Assembly (NCBI GenBank): GCA_945906305.1
Contig: CAMDQT010000023.1
Location: forward strand, 1-55,542
Direction: 5' to 3'
Source of the DNA: Ferrithrix thermotolerans DSM 19514
GTDB taxonomy: Bacteria > Actinomycetota > Acidimicrobiia > Acidimicrobiales > CAIXPF01
Length of the DNA: 55,542 nt
The notes below the pieces were generated by a model. That model did no database searches, was not told the origin of the DNA, and saw nothing but the letters and a program-made list of their open reading frames with translations. Each line of letters opens with the position of its first letter. Positions within the stretch are counted from its first letter, which is position 1. The position numbers and the translations under genes were made by a program. Positions 17,430 to 24,929 of this stretch are shown piece by piece.

Positions 17430-17497
17430 AACCACCATCGCCCGACGGGCGGTGCGTGGCTAGAACCGCCATCGCCCGACGGGCGGTGCGAGGCTAG
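17401..17497. repeat. Three tandem 34-base repeats, each with a hairpin
   Basis: Near-identical units start at 17401, 17435 and 17469 (third unit 29 bases), differing at only a few positions. Each holds CGCCCGACGGGCG, a 5-bp stem with a 3-base loop. Unit 1 is the 3' end and stop of the acyl-CoA dehydrogenase. Unit 3 contains the stop of the convergent lactonase-like gene. The array therefore fills the whole convergent intergenic space and may act as a stacked two-way terminator made by duplication of the gene end. Confidence 0.9.
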
Positions 17498-18171
17498 GCC
17501 GGTTCGGCGCACGCCGAGCGGTCGGCGTACGCCACGGCTGGGCTGGCCAGCCGGGCTGCACTGAGGGTCGGGTCAGCGGCAACCAACCGGGCGAGGGCGT
17601 CGAGACATTCGGCACCCCCGACGAGCACGAAGCGATGGTCGGACCGGTTGACCGCGACGGGCGTGAGGGTCAATCGAGGATCGTGCGGCGGGCCGACCAT
17701 GACCACCGCATCCTCGCTGTCGAGGACATTGCCCGCCGATGCCACGGCGAGGGGCCAGCCCGCGAGGCGACCGGGCCCGCTGAGCCCGAGCACGACAGCA
17801 TCGAACCGCTCGGGTAGCGACGCCGCGTAGCGCAGCCCGATGGCGTGAGGATCGAGCACCGGGTCGCTCATGACATGCAAGCGGCCAAGCGGCAGACCGA
17901 CCTGATCGGACAATTCCTCCACCAACACCCGGGAATGACGCGCCCGATCGCCGTCGCCCGCAACACCTTCATCGACTTGGAAAACGTTCACCCGGCCCCA
18001 GAAGATCTCGGTGTTCACCAGGGCGGCGTGGAGCAGCGGCGTCTGCGGACCACTGCCGAGGGCCAAGTTGAACACCCCGCGCCGACCCATGGCCTGACGC
18101 GCCAGCACCGTGAGGCGTCCGGCAAGGGCCACCGCGGCGGCCTTAGGGGTCGGGGCCACAATGAGCTCCAT
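17494..18171 (-). CDS. 6-phosphogluconolactonase-like protein (degenerate active site)
   Basis: This 225-residue protein has the NagB/RpiA/lactonase fold: NLALGSGPQTPLLHAAL (about 34-50, the sugar-phosphate-binding loop), RVNVFQVDEGVAGDGDRARH (about 60-80, cf. F-x-x-DER), then LGLSGPGRLAGWPLAV (about 130), where true 6PGL enzymes have a GxGxDGHxASLFP loop. The DGH signature is missing. It may hydrolyse another lactone, isomerise a sugar phosphate, or have lost activity. The stop lies in the tandem repeat, and the start is only 47 bases from the divergent acyl-CoA dehydrogenase. There are no pentose-phosphate genes nearby. Confidence 0.7.
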   Translation of the reverse strand: MELIVAPTPKAAAVALAGRLTVLARQAMGRRGVFNLALGSGPQTPLLHAALVNTEIFWGRVNVFQVDEGVAGDGDRARHSRVLVEELSDQVGLPLGRLHVMSDPVLDPHAIGLRYAASLPERFDAVVLGLSGPGRLAGWPLAVASAGNVLDSEDAVVMVGPPHDPRLTLTPVAVNRSDHRFVLVGGAECLDALARLVAADPTLSAARLASPAVAYADRSACAEPA

Positions 18172-18218
18172 CGCCGCACGCTACCGGCGCGGCTGGACCC
18201 GGCGCGGCTACCGTCCCG

Positions 18219-19403
18219 ATGGTGATCACCGAGGATGAGATCCGCAACTCACTCGCCGCAATCCTGACGCCCCGCCGGGCCGACGAACGCATGACCACGA
18301 TGGGTGCTGGCAGCGATGACCTCGAACCGGCCCGCGCCTATCTCGCCTCCACCGTGGGTGGCGGTTGGGCCCTTCCGTCGTGGCCCACGGCGTTCGGCGG
18401 TCGTGATGCGGATCCCGAGGAGGTGGCGCTGATCAACCGCGTCCTACGGGAGTTCTCCGTGCCCGACCTCTACGCCTACATGATTGGCCTGGGGATGTGC
18501 GGCCCGGCCCTGCTCGTGCACGGTACCGACGAGCAGCAGCAACGCTGGCTGCCCACCATTGCATCGGGGGCGGAGATCTGGTGCCAGATGTTCTCCGAGC
18601 CCGAGGCCGGTTCGGACCTCGCCAACCTGGCGTTGCGGGCCAGCCGTGACGGCGACGAATGGACCCTCGAAGGCCAAAAGGTGTGGACCAGCCGCGCCGT
18701 ATGGGCCCGCTGGGGTCTCTGCCTGGCTCGCACCGACCCCGACGTGCCCAAACACGCCGGGCTCACCATGTTCGCGGTGAACATGTATTCACCCGGGGTT
18801 GAGGTTCGGCCGTTGGTCCAAATGAACGGCGACGGCCATTTCTCCGAGGTGTTCCTCACCGGCGCCAGGGTGCCCGACGAGTGGCGGATTGGCGACATCG
18901 GTGCGGGCTGGAAGGTGGCCATGACGGTGCTGGCTCACGAACGGGCCGCGGCGGGAACCAATCGTGGCGGCGGGGACGGCGGCATCAAGGGGGTACGCAC
19001 ACCGGGCTGGCTACGTGACCTCGCGGACCGCGACGCCTTGAGCAACGCGGTGACCCGCCAGCGGGCCATGAAAATCCATGCCCGCGACGCCGCAGCCGGC
19101 TGGACCGCGGATCGAGCCAGCGTCTCACGCCAGCCCGGGCCGGCAGGATCGGGGGCCAAAGTGCACAAGACGTTCTCCTTCCAGGGTCGCGTCTACCTCG
19201 ACAAGGACAGCCGGGGGGCCGAAGCCATGCTGGCCAGCCACGACGGTCATGTCGAGTTCCTGACCGGGCCGTCGATGTCCATCCGAGGCGGCACCGACGA
19301 AATCCAACGCAACATTCTCGGGGAACGGGTGCTCGGACTACCCAGCGAGCCTCGCGTGGACCGCGACATCCCTTGGAGTAAGGCCCGTAAAGGCGAACAC
19401 TGA
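18219..19403 (+). CDS. Acyl-CoA dehydrogenase family protein (FadE-type, atypical active site)
   Basis: This 394-residue FAD protein of the large-substrate FadE type shows MFSEPEAGSDLA (about 125-136), QKVWTSRA (about 150) and the C-terminal SIRGGTDEIQRNILGERVLG. Gly takes the place of the catalytic Glu in the MCAD-type YEGT motif. In mycobacterial steroid catabolism, paired FadE subunits form heterotetramers in which one chain lacks the base. That could apply here, with the 16251 gene or another as partner. It begins the long plus-strand run to 26649; the next start is 50 bases on. Residues 315-335 (SGAKVHKTFSFQG...) look like a lineage-specific insert. Confidence 0.85.
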   Translation: MVITEDEIRNSLAAILTPRRADERMTTMGAGSDDLEPARAYLASTVGGGWALPSWPTAFGGRDADPEEVALINRVLREFSVPDLYAYMIGLGMCGPALLVHGTDEQQQRWLPTIASGAEIWCQMFSEPEAGSDLANLALRASRDGDEWTLEGQKVWTSRAVWARWGLCLARTDPDVPKHAGLTMFAVNMYSPGVEVRPLVQMNGDGHFSEVFLTGARVPDEWRIGDIGAGWKVAMTVLAHERAAAGTNRGGGDGGIKGVRTPGWLRDLADRDALSNAVTRQRAMKIHARDAAAGWTADRASVSRQPGPAGSGAKVHKTFSFQGRVYLDKDSRGAEAMLASHDGHVEFLTGPSMSIRGGTDEIQRNILGERVLGLPSEPRVDRDIPWSKARKGEH

Positions 19404-19453
19404 GCGCATCGGCCTCTTTGACGTGGGCATCAACTCACCGTTACGGTCCGCTA

Positions 19454-20272
19454 GTGCCTCAGAAGTATCTCTCGGTCGACGGCGTAGCGACCCTGGTCCA
19501 TCACCGTGGACCGACAACGCTGCCGGGTCATGCGCCCGCCACCTCACAGGGCGAGGTGGTCATCTGCCTGCACGAGGCCGGTGACAACGCCAACAGCTAC
19601 AGCGCGTTGCTCGACGCTCTCGCCCCAGCGCACAGCCCCTTGGCCTTCGACCGTGCCGGCCACGGCCGCTCCGGCAGCCTCGATAGTGCCGGCTCGGTGG
19701 ATGCCATGGTCGCCCAACTGCGTGGCCTCGCCTCCGGCTTCGGGCTCGGTCGGCCGGTACTCGTCGGTGAGGGCCTCGGCGCCGCCGTCGCCCTCGCGGC
19801 GGCCATCGCCGCACCGGATTGGCCCAAGGCCCTGATCCTTCTCGGTGGCGCGGCCGCCCATTTCGACGGGCTCGACGCCACCGTAGATGAGCTGCGCCGC
19901 ATCACCAGCGGCAAGGCCCGCCGGGCCTTCGACAACACCGGGTACGCCCCCGACACCCCGAGGGAGGTCTTCCAGAAGGCCTTCGCCGAATGGGTGCGCA
20001 CCGACCCTCGGGCCACCTTGGGCGACCGGATCGCCCAGCAAGGCTGGGATGGTCGAGGCCGTCTCGGCGCCGTGACCTGCCCGGTCACCATCGTGGTCGG
20101 CGAACACGAAGATGCCGCCGCTCGCAGCACCGCCGAGGCCCTCGCCGCCGCACTGGCACAGGCCAAGGTCGTGACGCTGGCCGGGGCCGGGCGTCACGCG
20201 GTGATCGAAACTCCCGCCGCGTTGGCCGAGATCATCGACGCCGTCGCCACGTCCACCGAGGTGACCCGATGA
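19454..20272 (+). CDS. Alpha/beta hydrolase-fold protein lacking the nucleophile Ser
   Basis: The fold is clear over 272 residues: VVICLHEAGDNANSY (oxyanion strand, with HE where HG is usual), AFDRAGHGRSG, nucleophile-elbow position VLVGEGLGAAVAL, acid strand TIVVGEHED and terminal GAGRHAVIE. At the elbow (G-x-Nuc-x-G) the sequence is G-E-G-L-G, so the nucleophile is Gly. Such proteins may use non-covalent chemistry, as some cofactor-free lyases and dioxygenases do, or serve as binding partners. GTG 19454 fits the domain start; a TTG at 19418 would add 12 residues. The stop overlaps the next ATG (ATGA), so it is coupled to the thiolase-fold gene. Confidence 0.8.
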   Translation: MPQKYLSVDGVATLVHHRGPTTLPGHAPATSQGEVVICLHEAGDNANSYSALLDALAPAHSPLAFDRAGHGRSGSLDSAGSVDAMVAQLRGLASGFGLGRPVLVGEGLGAAVALAAAIAAPDWPKALILLGGAAAHFDGLDATVDELRRITSGKARRAFDNTGYAPDTPREVFQKAFAEWVRTDPRATLGDRIAQQGWDGRGRLGAVTCPVTIVVGEHEDAAARSTAEALAAALAQAKVVTLAGAGRHAVIETPAALAEIIDAVATSTEVTR

Positions 20273-21429
20273 GCCTGTCCGGAGCCTGCGCCATCGCTGG
20301 GGTCTACGAACATCCGACCCGCTGGGCACCCGACAAAACCGAGTTCCAGATCATGGCCGAATCGGCCAAGGGCGCCCTCGACGACGCCGGGCTGACCATC
20401 AACGACGTTGATGGTCTTTTCGGTGCCTCAATGACGATGGGGGCCATGGGCATCGTCGAACTCGCCGAATACCTCAACCTCAAGCCGACCTACATCGACG
20501 GCACCAACATCGGTGGCTCGTCCTTCCTCGCCCACGTCAGCCACGCCGCCGCCGCCATTCACGCCGGTATGTGCAAGGTAGCGATCGTGCTGTACGGCTC
20601 CACCGCGGCCTCGAACGCGGTGGCCATCGGCACCGGCATGGGCCACGGCAGCCGCAACCCATGGGACTCCTTCCAGTCGCCCTACGGCATGACCACCGTC
20701 GGCAGCTACGCCATGGTCGCCCAATTGCACATGCAGCGGTACGGCACCAAGCCCGAGCAACTCGCCGAGATCGCCGTGACCATGCGTCGCCACGCCTCGA
20801 TGAACCCGGTCGCGAAGATGCGCACGCCGATCACCGTGGACGACGTGCTGTCCTCCAGACTGATCAGCGCCCCGCTACACCTGCTCGACTGCTGCATCAT
20901 CAGCGACGGTGGCGGCGCCATCGTGGTCACCTCCACCGAACGGGCCAAGGACCTGCGCCGCAAGCCGGTCCAGATACTCGGCTGTGGCGAGTCGGTATGC
21001 CATCAGGAAATCGGTGCGCCCGATCTGCTCACGATGGGGGCGCGCCAAGCGGGCGAACTGGCCTTCGGCATGGCCGGGGTTCAACGCTCCGACATCGACC
21101 TGGCCATGGTCTATGACTCCTTCACCATCACCGTGTTGTCGACGCTGGAGAACCTCGGCTTCTGCAAGGTTGGTGAGGGTGGCGACTTCGTTTCCGGCGG
21201 TCGCATTGGCCTGGGCGGCGAACTGCCCGTCAACCTCGACGGCGGTGGCCTCTCTTCCAACCACCCCGGGATGCGAGGCATCTTCTTGGCCATCGAAGCC
21301 ACCAAGCAGTTGCGCGGCGAGTGCGGCGAACGTCAGGTCGCCAACGCCAAGCTCGCGGTGGCGCACGGCACCGGTGGAACATTGGGAGTGGCGCACTCCG
21401 GCGCGACGCTGATCCTGGGAGTCGAGTGA
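20269..21429 (+). CDS. Thiolase-fold lipid-transfer-type protein (Ltp2-like), no nucleophile Cys
   Basis: This 386-residue protein belongs to the SCP-x/nonspecific lipid-transfer thiolase group. The usual nucleophile site (NNNCATGSS-like) reads DGTNIGGSSFLAH at about residues 80-92, with Asn for Cys. The AVYDSFTIT-type segment (VYDSFTITVLSTLE, about 280) and the NLDGGGLSSNHPGMRG and VAHGTGGTLG motifs are typical of Ltp2-like aldolases. Those enzymes split a beta-hydroxyacyl-CoA by retro-aldol reaction, together with a DUF35 partner. Here the DUF35 gene follows with a TGATG overlap. I therefore favour acyl-CoA lyase over thiolase. The substrate could be a steroid or other branched side chain. 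Confidence 0.85.
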   Translation: MSLSGACAIAGVYEHPTRWAPDKTEFQIMAESAKGALDDAGLTINDVDGLFGASMTMGAMGIVELAEYLNLKPTYIDGTNIGGSSFLAHVSHAAAAIHAGMCKVAIVLYGSTAASNAVAIGTGMGHGSRNPWDSFQSPYGMTTVGSYAMVAQLHMQRYGTKPEQLAEIAVTMRRHASMNPVAKMRTPITVDDVLSSRLISAPLHLLDCCIISDGGGAIVVTSTERAKDLRRKPVQILGCGESVCHQEIGAPDLLTMGARQAGELAFGMAGVQRSDIDLAMVYDSFTITVLSTLENLGFCKVGEGGDFVSGGRIGLGGELPVNLDGGGLSSNHPGMRGIFLAIEATKQLRGECGERQVANAKLAVAHGTGGTLGVAHSGATLILGVE

Positions 21430-21851
21430 TGGCCGATCTGACCCACCCGAAGGTCCACGCCTCCTGGGAGACCCGGGGGTACTGGGAAGGTGCCGCCCGC
21501 GGCGAGTTGGTACTACAGCGCTGCCGGGCGTGTGCGACGGTGCAGCACAAGCCGCGCGGCGTGTGCGCCACCTGCCTGTCAGGCGACCTTGAGCACTTCG
21601 TCGCCTCGGGTCGCGGCACGGTGTACACCTTCACCGTCACCCACCAGAACCAAGCCCCGCCCTTCGCCGCCGCGTGCCCCTACGTGATGGCGTACGTCCA
21701 GACCGAGGAAGGGCCTCGGCTGCTGACCCACATCGTGGGCGTCGACCCGGAGGCCGTCCAGATCGGGATGGCCGTCGTGGCCGACTTCCAGTCCCAGGAA
21801 CGCACCGATGGCGAGCAGTTTGCCGTCGTCCGTTTCCGACCTGCCGACTGA
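21429..21851 (+). CDS. DUF35 OB-fold/zinc-ribbon partner protein
   Basis: This 140-residue protein shows the family plan: an N-terminal helix, a rubredoxin-like zinc ribbon CRACATVQHKPRGVCATC (about 31-48, two C-x2-C pairs) and an OB-fold (GRGTVYTFTVTHQ..., through AVVADFQSQ). DUF35 proteins bind thiolase-superfamily enzymes and acyl-CoA. In the steroid pathway the DUF35 domain of ChsH2 is required for Ltp2 retro-aldolase activity. The TGATG overlap with the thiolase-fold gene implies equal production and complex formation. The frame is open upstream, but ATG 21429 is the natural start. Confidence 0.9.
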   Translation: MADLTHPKVHASWETRGYWEGAARGELVLQRCRACATVQHKPRGVCATCLSGDLEHFVASGRGTVYTFTVTHQNQAPPFAAACPYVMAYVQTEEGPRLLTHIVGVDPEAVQIGMAVVADFQSQERTDGEQFAVVRFRPAD

Positions 21852-21878
21852 CCGAGCGCCGGGGCCGAACGAACCGCG

Positions 21879-22505
21879 ATGATCCTGGATCTGCACACCC
21901 ACTCGGTCCGTTCCGACGACGGCCGGGCCAAGGTCGACAATTATTGCCAGTGGATCCGCAAGAAGGAACTTCCCCTTGACGGTTTCGTACTGACTGAGCA
22001 CCGTCAGTACGACGACACCTCGGACTACCGCGACCTCGAGGACCACTACGGCCTGTTGATCCTCAAGGCCAGTGAGGTCGAGACCGACTACGGCCACGTG
22101 TTGGTGTTCGGGGTCAACGAGGACCTGACCAACGCGTTCGACTTCGCCCGGGTCGACAACCACATCGGCGATGTGCTCAGCGCGGCACGCCGTTGCGGTG
22201 CGGTAGCGGCGCCATGCCATCCGGGCCGACCCAACGTGGGGCTGTTCGCCCATTACGAACGTAAGGGCCGCATCGAAGGCGTCGACTTGGTGGAGATTTA
22301 CAACGGCGGCAGTCGCCCCGGCGAGGACGAGATATCCGAGGCCGAGGCGCAACGTTTCGGCTACCGCGGGTTCGGCGGTAGCGACTCCCACATCGTCAGC
22401 CGGATCGGCTACGCCGCCACCGAGTTCGACGAGCCCGTGGCCAACATCGATGATCTGGTGTCCGCCCTCCGCGGCGGACGCTGCCATGCCCGCACCTTCC
22501 GATAG
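21879..22505 (+). CDS. PHP-domain metal-dependent phosphoesterase/hydrolase
   Basis: This 208-residue stand-alone PHP protein has its metal-site motifs in order: LDLHTHSVRSDDGR (residues 3-16), TEHRQYDD (about 40), ILKASEVET (about 64), APCHPGRPN (about 108) and GGSDSH (about 164). Known stand-alone PHP proteins cleave phosphoesters, for example nucleoside bisphosphates, histidinol phosphate and oligonucleotide ends. Its place between the DUF35 and MaoC genes (gaps 27 and 11 bases) ties it to acyl-CoA breakdown. The role there is unknown, possibly hydrolysis of an unusual phosphate or lactone, or CoA salvage. Confidence 0.85.
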   Translation: MILDLHTHSVRSDDGRAKVDNYCQWIRKKELPLDGFVLTEHRQYDDTSDYRDLEDHYGLLILKASEVETDYGHVLVFGVNEDLTNAFDFARVDNHIGDVLSAARRCGAVAAPCHPGRPNVGLFAHYERKGRIEGVDLVEIYNGGSRPGEDEISEAEAQRFGYRGFGGSDSHIVSRIGYAATEFDEPVANIDDLVSALRGGRCHARTFR

Positions 22506-22516
22506 GCGGTATTGCC

Positions 22517-22963
22517 GTGGTGGATATTGATTCCCTCAGACGCGACTGGGTCGGCAAGGAGTTTCACCGCGCCGAATACACAATTGGGCAACAGCAGGTC
22601 TTGGACTACGCCGCCTCGTGTGGGGACACCGACCCCCGCTACAGCGATCCGTCCAACCCCGATTTCGAGGCCCACCCGACCTTCATCGGCTGCCTGGGTA
22701 ACACCCGCGATGCCATGACGCCGCAGGACTTCCCTGGTCTCGGTCGGGGCCGCAGCATCGATGGCGGCAAATCGGTGGAGATCCACGGGCCCATCCGTCC
22801 CGGTGACCGCCTCTCCGCCCGCTCGGAGATAGCGGACATCTACGCCAAGACCGGCCGTAGCGGCACGATGCTGTTCATCGTGCACCGGCTGAACTTCTTC
22901 AATCAGAACGAAGAGCCGGTCGCCACCGTCGACTTGCGCCAAATCAAGGCCGTGGAGGACTGA
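22517..22963 (+). CDS. MaoC-like (FAS1-DH type) hydratase subunit
   Basis: This 148-residue hot-dog protein begins at GTG. The segment VLDYAASCGDTDPRYSDP (about 28-45) is the counterpart of the hydratase motif GDxNPxH, with Tyr where the catalytic His normally stands. AHPTFIGC and GGKSVEIHGPIRPGD follow in the usual order for FAS1-type dehydratase N-domains. Such proteins work as the larger half of a heteromeric enoyl-CoA hydratase. The second half is the next gene, only 2 bases away. It is comparable to the MaoC domain pairs of ChsH1/ChsH2. Confidence 0.85.
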   Translation: MVDIDSLRRDWVGKEFHRAEYTIGQQQVLDYAASCGDTDPRYSDPSNPDFEAHPTFIGCLGNTRDAMTPQDFPGLGRGRSIDGGKSVEIHGPIRPGDRLSARSEIADIYAKTGRSGTMLFIVHRLNFFNQNEEPVATVDLRQIKAVED

Positions 22964-22965
22964 TC

Positions 22966-23370
22966 GTGCGATTCTCCGACGTTGAACTGGGCGATGACCT
23001 GCCCGAAACCCACCCCGACATCTCCATGGAACGGGTGAAGCTGTTCGTGAAGTCCGCCTATATGGACTTCCCGCGCTTCACCGATCACGAGTTCGCCAAG
23101 GCGGAGGGTCTTCCCGGTGCCATCGTGCCCGGTGTGATGAGCCAAGGGTTCCTCGCCGCCATGATCCACCAGTGGGCGCCGGGGGCGAAGATCCACAAGC
23201 TGGACACGGTGTTCCGCACCACGATGGTGGTGGACACCTCAGCGACGTGTCGCGGGGCGGTAACCGATCTCAACGAAGAGAGCCATCTGGTCGAGGTCGA
23301 CCTCACGATGCTCAACCACGAGGGCGTCACCTCGGTGATCGGCACCGCCACCGTTGAACTGGCCGACTGA
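22966..23370 (+). CDS. MaoC-like hydratase partner subunit
   Basis: This 134-residue single hot-dog domain begins at GTG. DHEFAKAEGLPGAIVPGVMSQ (given in part; about residues 41-61) matches the helix and loop after the MaoC catalytic motif, but the motif itself (GDxNPxHxD) is replaced by YMDFPRFTD. An active His is therefore not evident in either of the two adjacent MaoC proteins. The pair presumably forms one heterodimer acting on 2-enoyl-CoA, or has become a binding module for the Ltp2-like lyase. A 62-base gap separates it from the flavoprotein gene. Confidence 0.85.
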   Translation: MRFSDVELGDDLPETHPDISMERVKLFVKSAYMDFPRFTDHEFAKAEGLPGAIVPGVMSQGFLAAMIHQWAPGAKIHKLDTVFRTTMVVDTSATCRGAVTDLNEESHLVEVDLTMLNHEGVTSVIGTATVELAD

Positions 23371-23432
23371 GCGCTCGGTCAGCCGCGCCGCGGTGCTGAC
23401 GGTTGACCGGCGCGCAGGTAGCGTGGGCGGTC

Positions 23433-24929
23433 ATGGGGACCGAAACGTTCGAACCAGTTGATGTGGTGGTCGTCGGTGCCGGCAATGCCGCGGCCTGCGC
23501 CGCGCTGGCCGCACGCGAAGGGGGCGCGTCGGTACTGATGATCGACGCCGCCCCCGAATCACAGTCTGGGGGCAACACCCGCTACACCGCCGGAGCGATG
23601 CGCGTGGTGTTCAACGGCGTGCAAGACCTGGTGCGGCTGATGCCCGATCTGACCGAGGACGAACGCACGAACGTCAACTTCGGCAGCTACCGAGACCAGG
23701 AATACTTCGACGACATGGCGCGGGTGACCCAGTATCGGGCCGACCCCGACTTGGTCGAACTCCTGGTCCGTAACAGCTTTGACACCCTGGTATGGATGCA
23801 GACCAAAGGTGTTCGCTTCCAGCCCAGCTACGGACGCCAGGCATTCAAGGTCGACGGCAAGTTCACCTTCTGGGGCGGCCTCGCCGTGGAGGCTTGGGGC
23901 GGCGGCGAAGGCCTCGTCGAGCTCGAGCACAAAGCCTGTCGCCGCGACGGCGTCACGTTGGTGTACGAAGCGGCGGCGCAGTCCCTGCTCACCGACGAGC
24001 ACGGCTCGGTGACCGGCATCCGCGTCCGTCACGGCGGCCGGGTGCATGAGGTAGCGACCAAGGCGGTGGTGCTCGCGGCTGGCGGCTTCCAGGCCAACGC
24101 CGAATGGCGAGCCCGTTACCTCGGGCCCAACTGGGACCTGGCCAAGGTGCGAGGCACCAAGTACAACACCGGTGCGGGGATCCGCATGGCGCTCGACGTC
24201 GGGGCCATGCCCTACGGGCACTGGTCGGGCTCCCATGCCGTCGGCTGGGATCTCAATGCCCCTCCCTTCGGCGATCTGGCCGTCGGTGACGGCTTCCAGA
24301 AGCACTCCTACCCGTTGGGCATCATGGTCAACGCCCGCGGCGAGCGGTTCGTGGACGAAGGCGCAGACTTCCGCAACTACACCTACGCCAAATACGGCGC
24401 AGTGATCCTCAACCAGCCCGACATGTTCGCCTGGCAGATCTTCGATGCCAAGGTGCTGCACCTGCTGCGCGACGAGTACCGCATCCGTGAGGTCACCCGG
24501 GTCCGGGCCGACTCTCTCGAAGAGCTGGTCACCAAGCTCGAAGGGGTCGACCCGCAGCGATGCCTGGAGACCATTGCGGCCTACAACGCCGCGGTGCAAC
24601 TCGACGTGGCGTTCAACCCTGCGGTCAAGGACGGCCGCGGGACCCCTGGCATCGCCTTCCCCAAGACCAACTGGGCCAACGTGTTGGACACCCCGCCCTA
24701 CGAGGCCTACGCGGTGACCTGCGGTATCACCTTCACCTTTGGGGGCTTGAAGGTGTCCACCGCCTGCGAGGTGCTCGACACCACCGACACCCCCATCCAC
24801 GGGTTGTTCGCCTGCGGTGAGCTGGTGGGAGGGCTCTTCTACCACAACTACCCTGGTGGTACCGGTCTGGTGGCCGGCTCGGTGTTCGGCAAGGTCGCCG
24901 GTACCAGCGCCGCCCGGGCGGTGTTGTGA
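23433..24929 (+). CDS. TcuA-like FAD-dependent tricarballylate/fumarate-reductase-family oxidoreductase
   Basis: This 498-residue flavoprotein has N-terminal VVVVGAGNAAACAALAARE (Rossmann, about 11-29), GGNTRYTAGAMRVV (about 48), AVVLAAGGF (about 210), a mobile capping domain, and the C-terminal FGGLKVSTACEVLD, LFACGELVGG and NYPGGTGL motifs. The pattern fits the tricarballylate dehydrogenase TcuA branch of succinate dehydrogenase/fumarate reductase flavoproteins, which dehydrogenate or reduce C-C bonds next to carboxylates. No TcuB iron-sulfur partner is present, so the electron acceptor is unknown. ATG 23433 begins the Rossmann strand properly. The stop overlaps the next ATG. Confidence 0.85.
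   Translation: MGTETFEPVDVVVVGAGNAAACAALAAREGGASVLMIDAAPESQSGGNTRYTAGAMRVVFNGVQDLVRLMPDLTEDERTNVNFGSYRDQEYFDDMARVTQYRADPDLVELLVRNSFDTLVWMQTKGVRFQPSYGRQAFKVDGKFTFWGGLAVEAWGGGEGLVELEHKACRRDGVTLVYEAAAQSLLTDEHGSVTGIRVRHGGRVHEVATKAVVLAAGGFQANAEWRARYLGPNWDLAKVRGTKYNTGAGIRMALDVGAMPYGHWSGSHAVGWDLNAPPFGDLAVGDGFQKHSYPLGIMVNARGERFVDEGADFRNYTYAKYGAVILNQPDMFAWQIFDAKVLHLLRDEYRIREVTRVRADSLEELVTKLEGVDPQRCLETIAAYNAAVQLDVAFNPAVKDGRGTPGIAFPKTNWANVLDTPPYEAYAVTCGITFTFGGLKVSTACEVLDTTDTPIHGLFACGELVGGLFYHNYPGGTGLVAGSVFGKVAGTSAARAVL

Noticed and set aside
23378-23400. GTCAGC/GCTGAC inverted repeat between the second MaoC gene and the flavoprotein gene
   Set aside because: It has only a 6-bp stem with an 11-base loop and no T tract, which is likely chance in this base composition.
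23559-24845. 428-codon minus-strand frame over the TcuA-like gene
   Set aside because: It is antisense to a clear flavoprotein gene and has no recognisable motif or ribosome site. The same applies to the long minus frame at 39713-40891.
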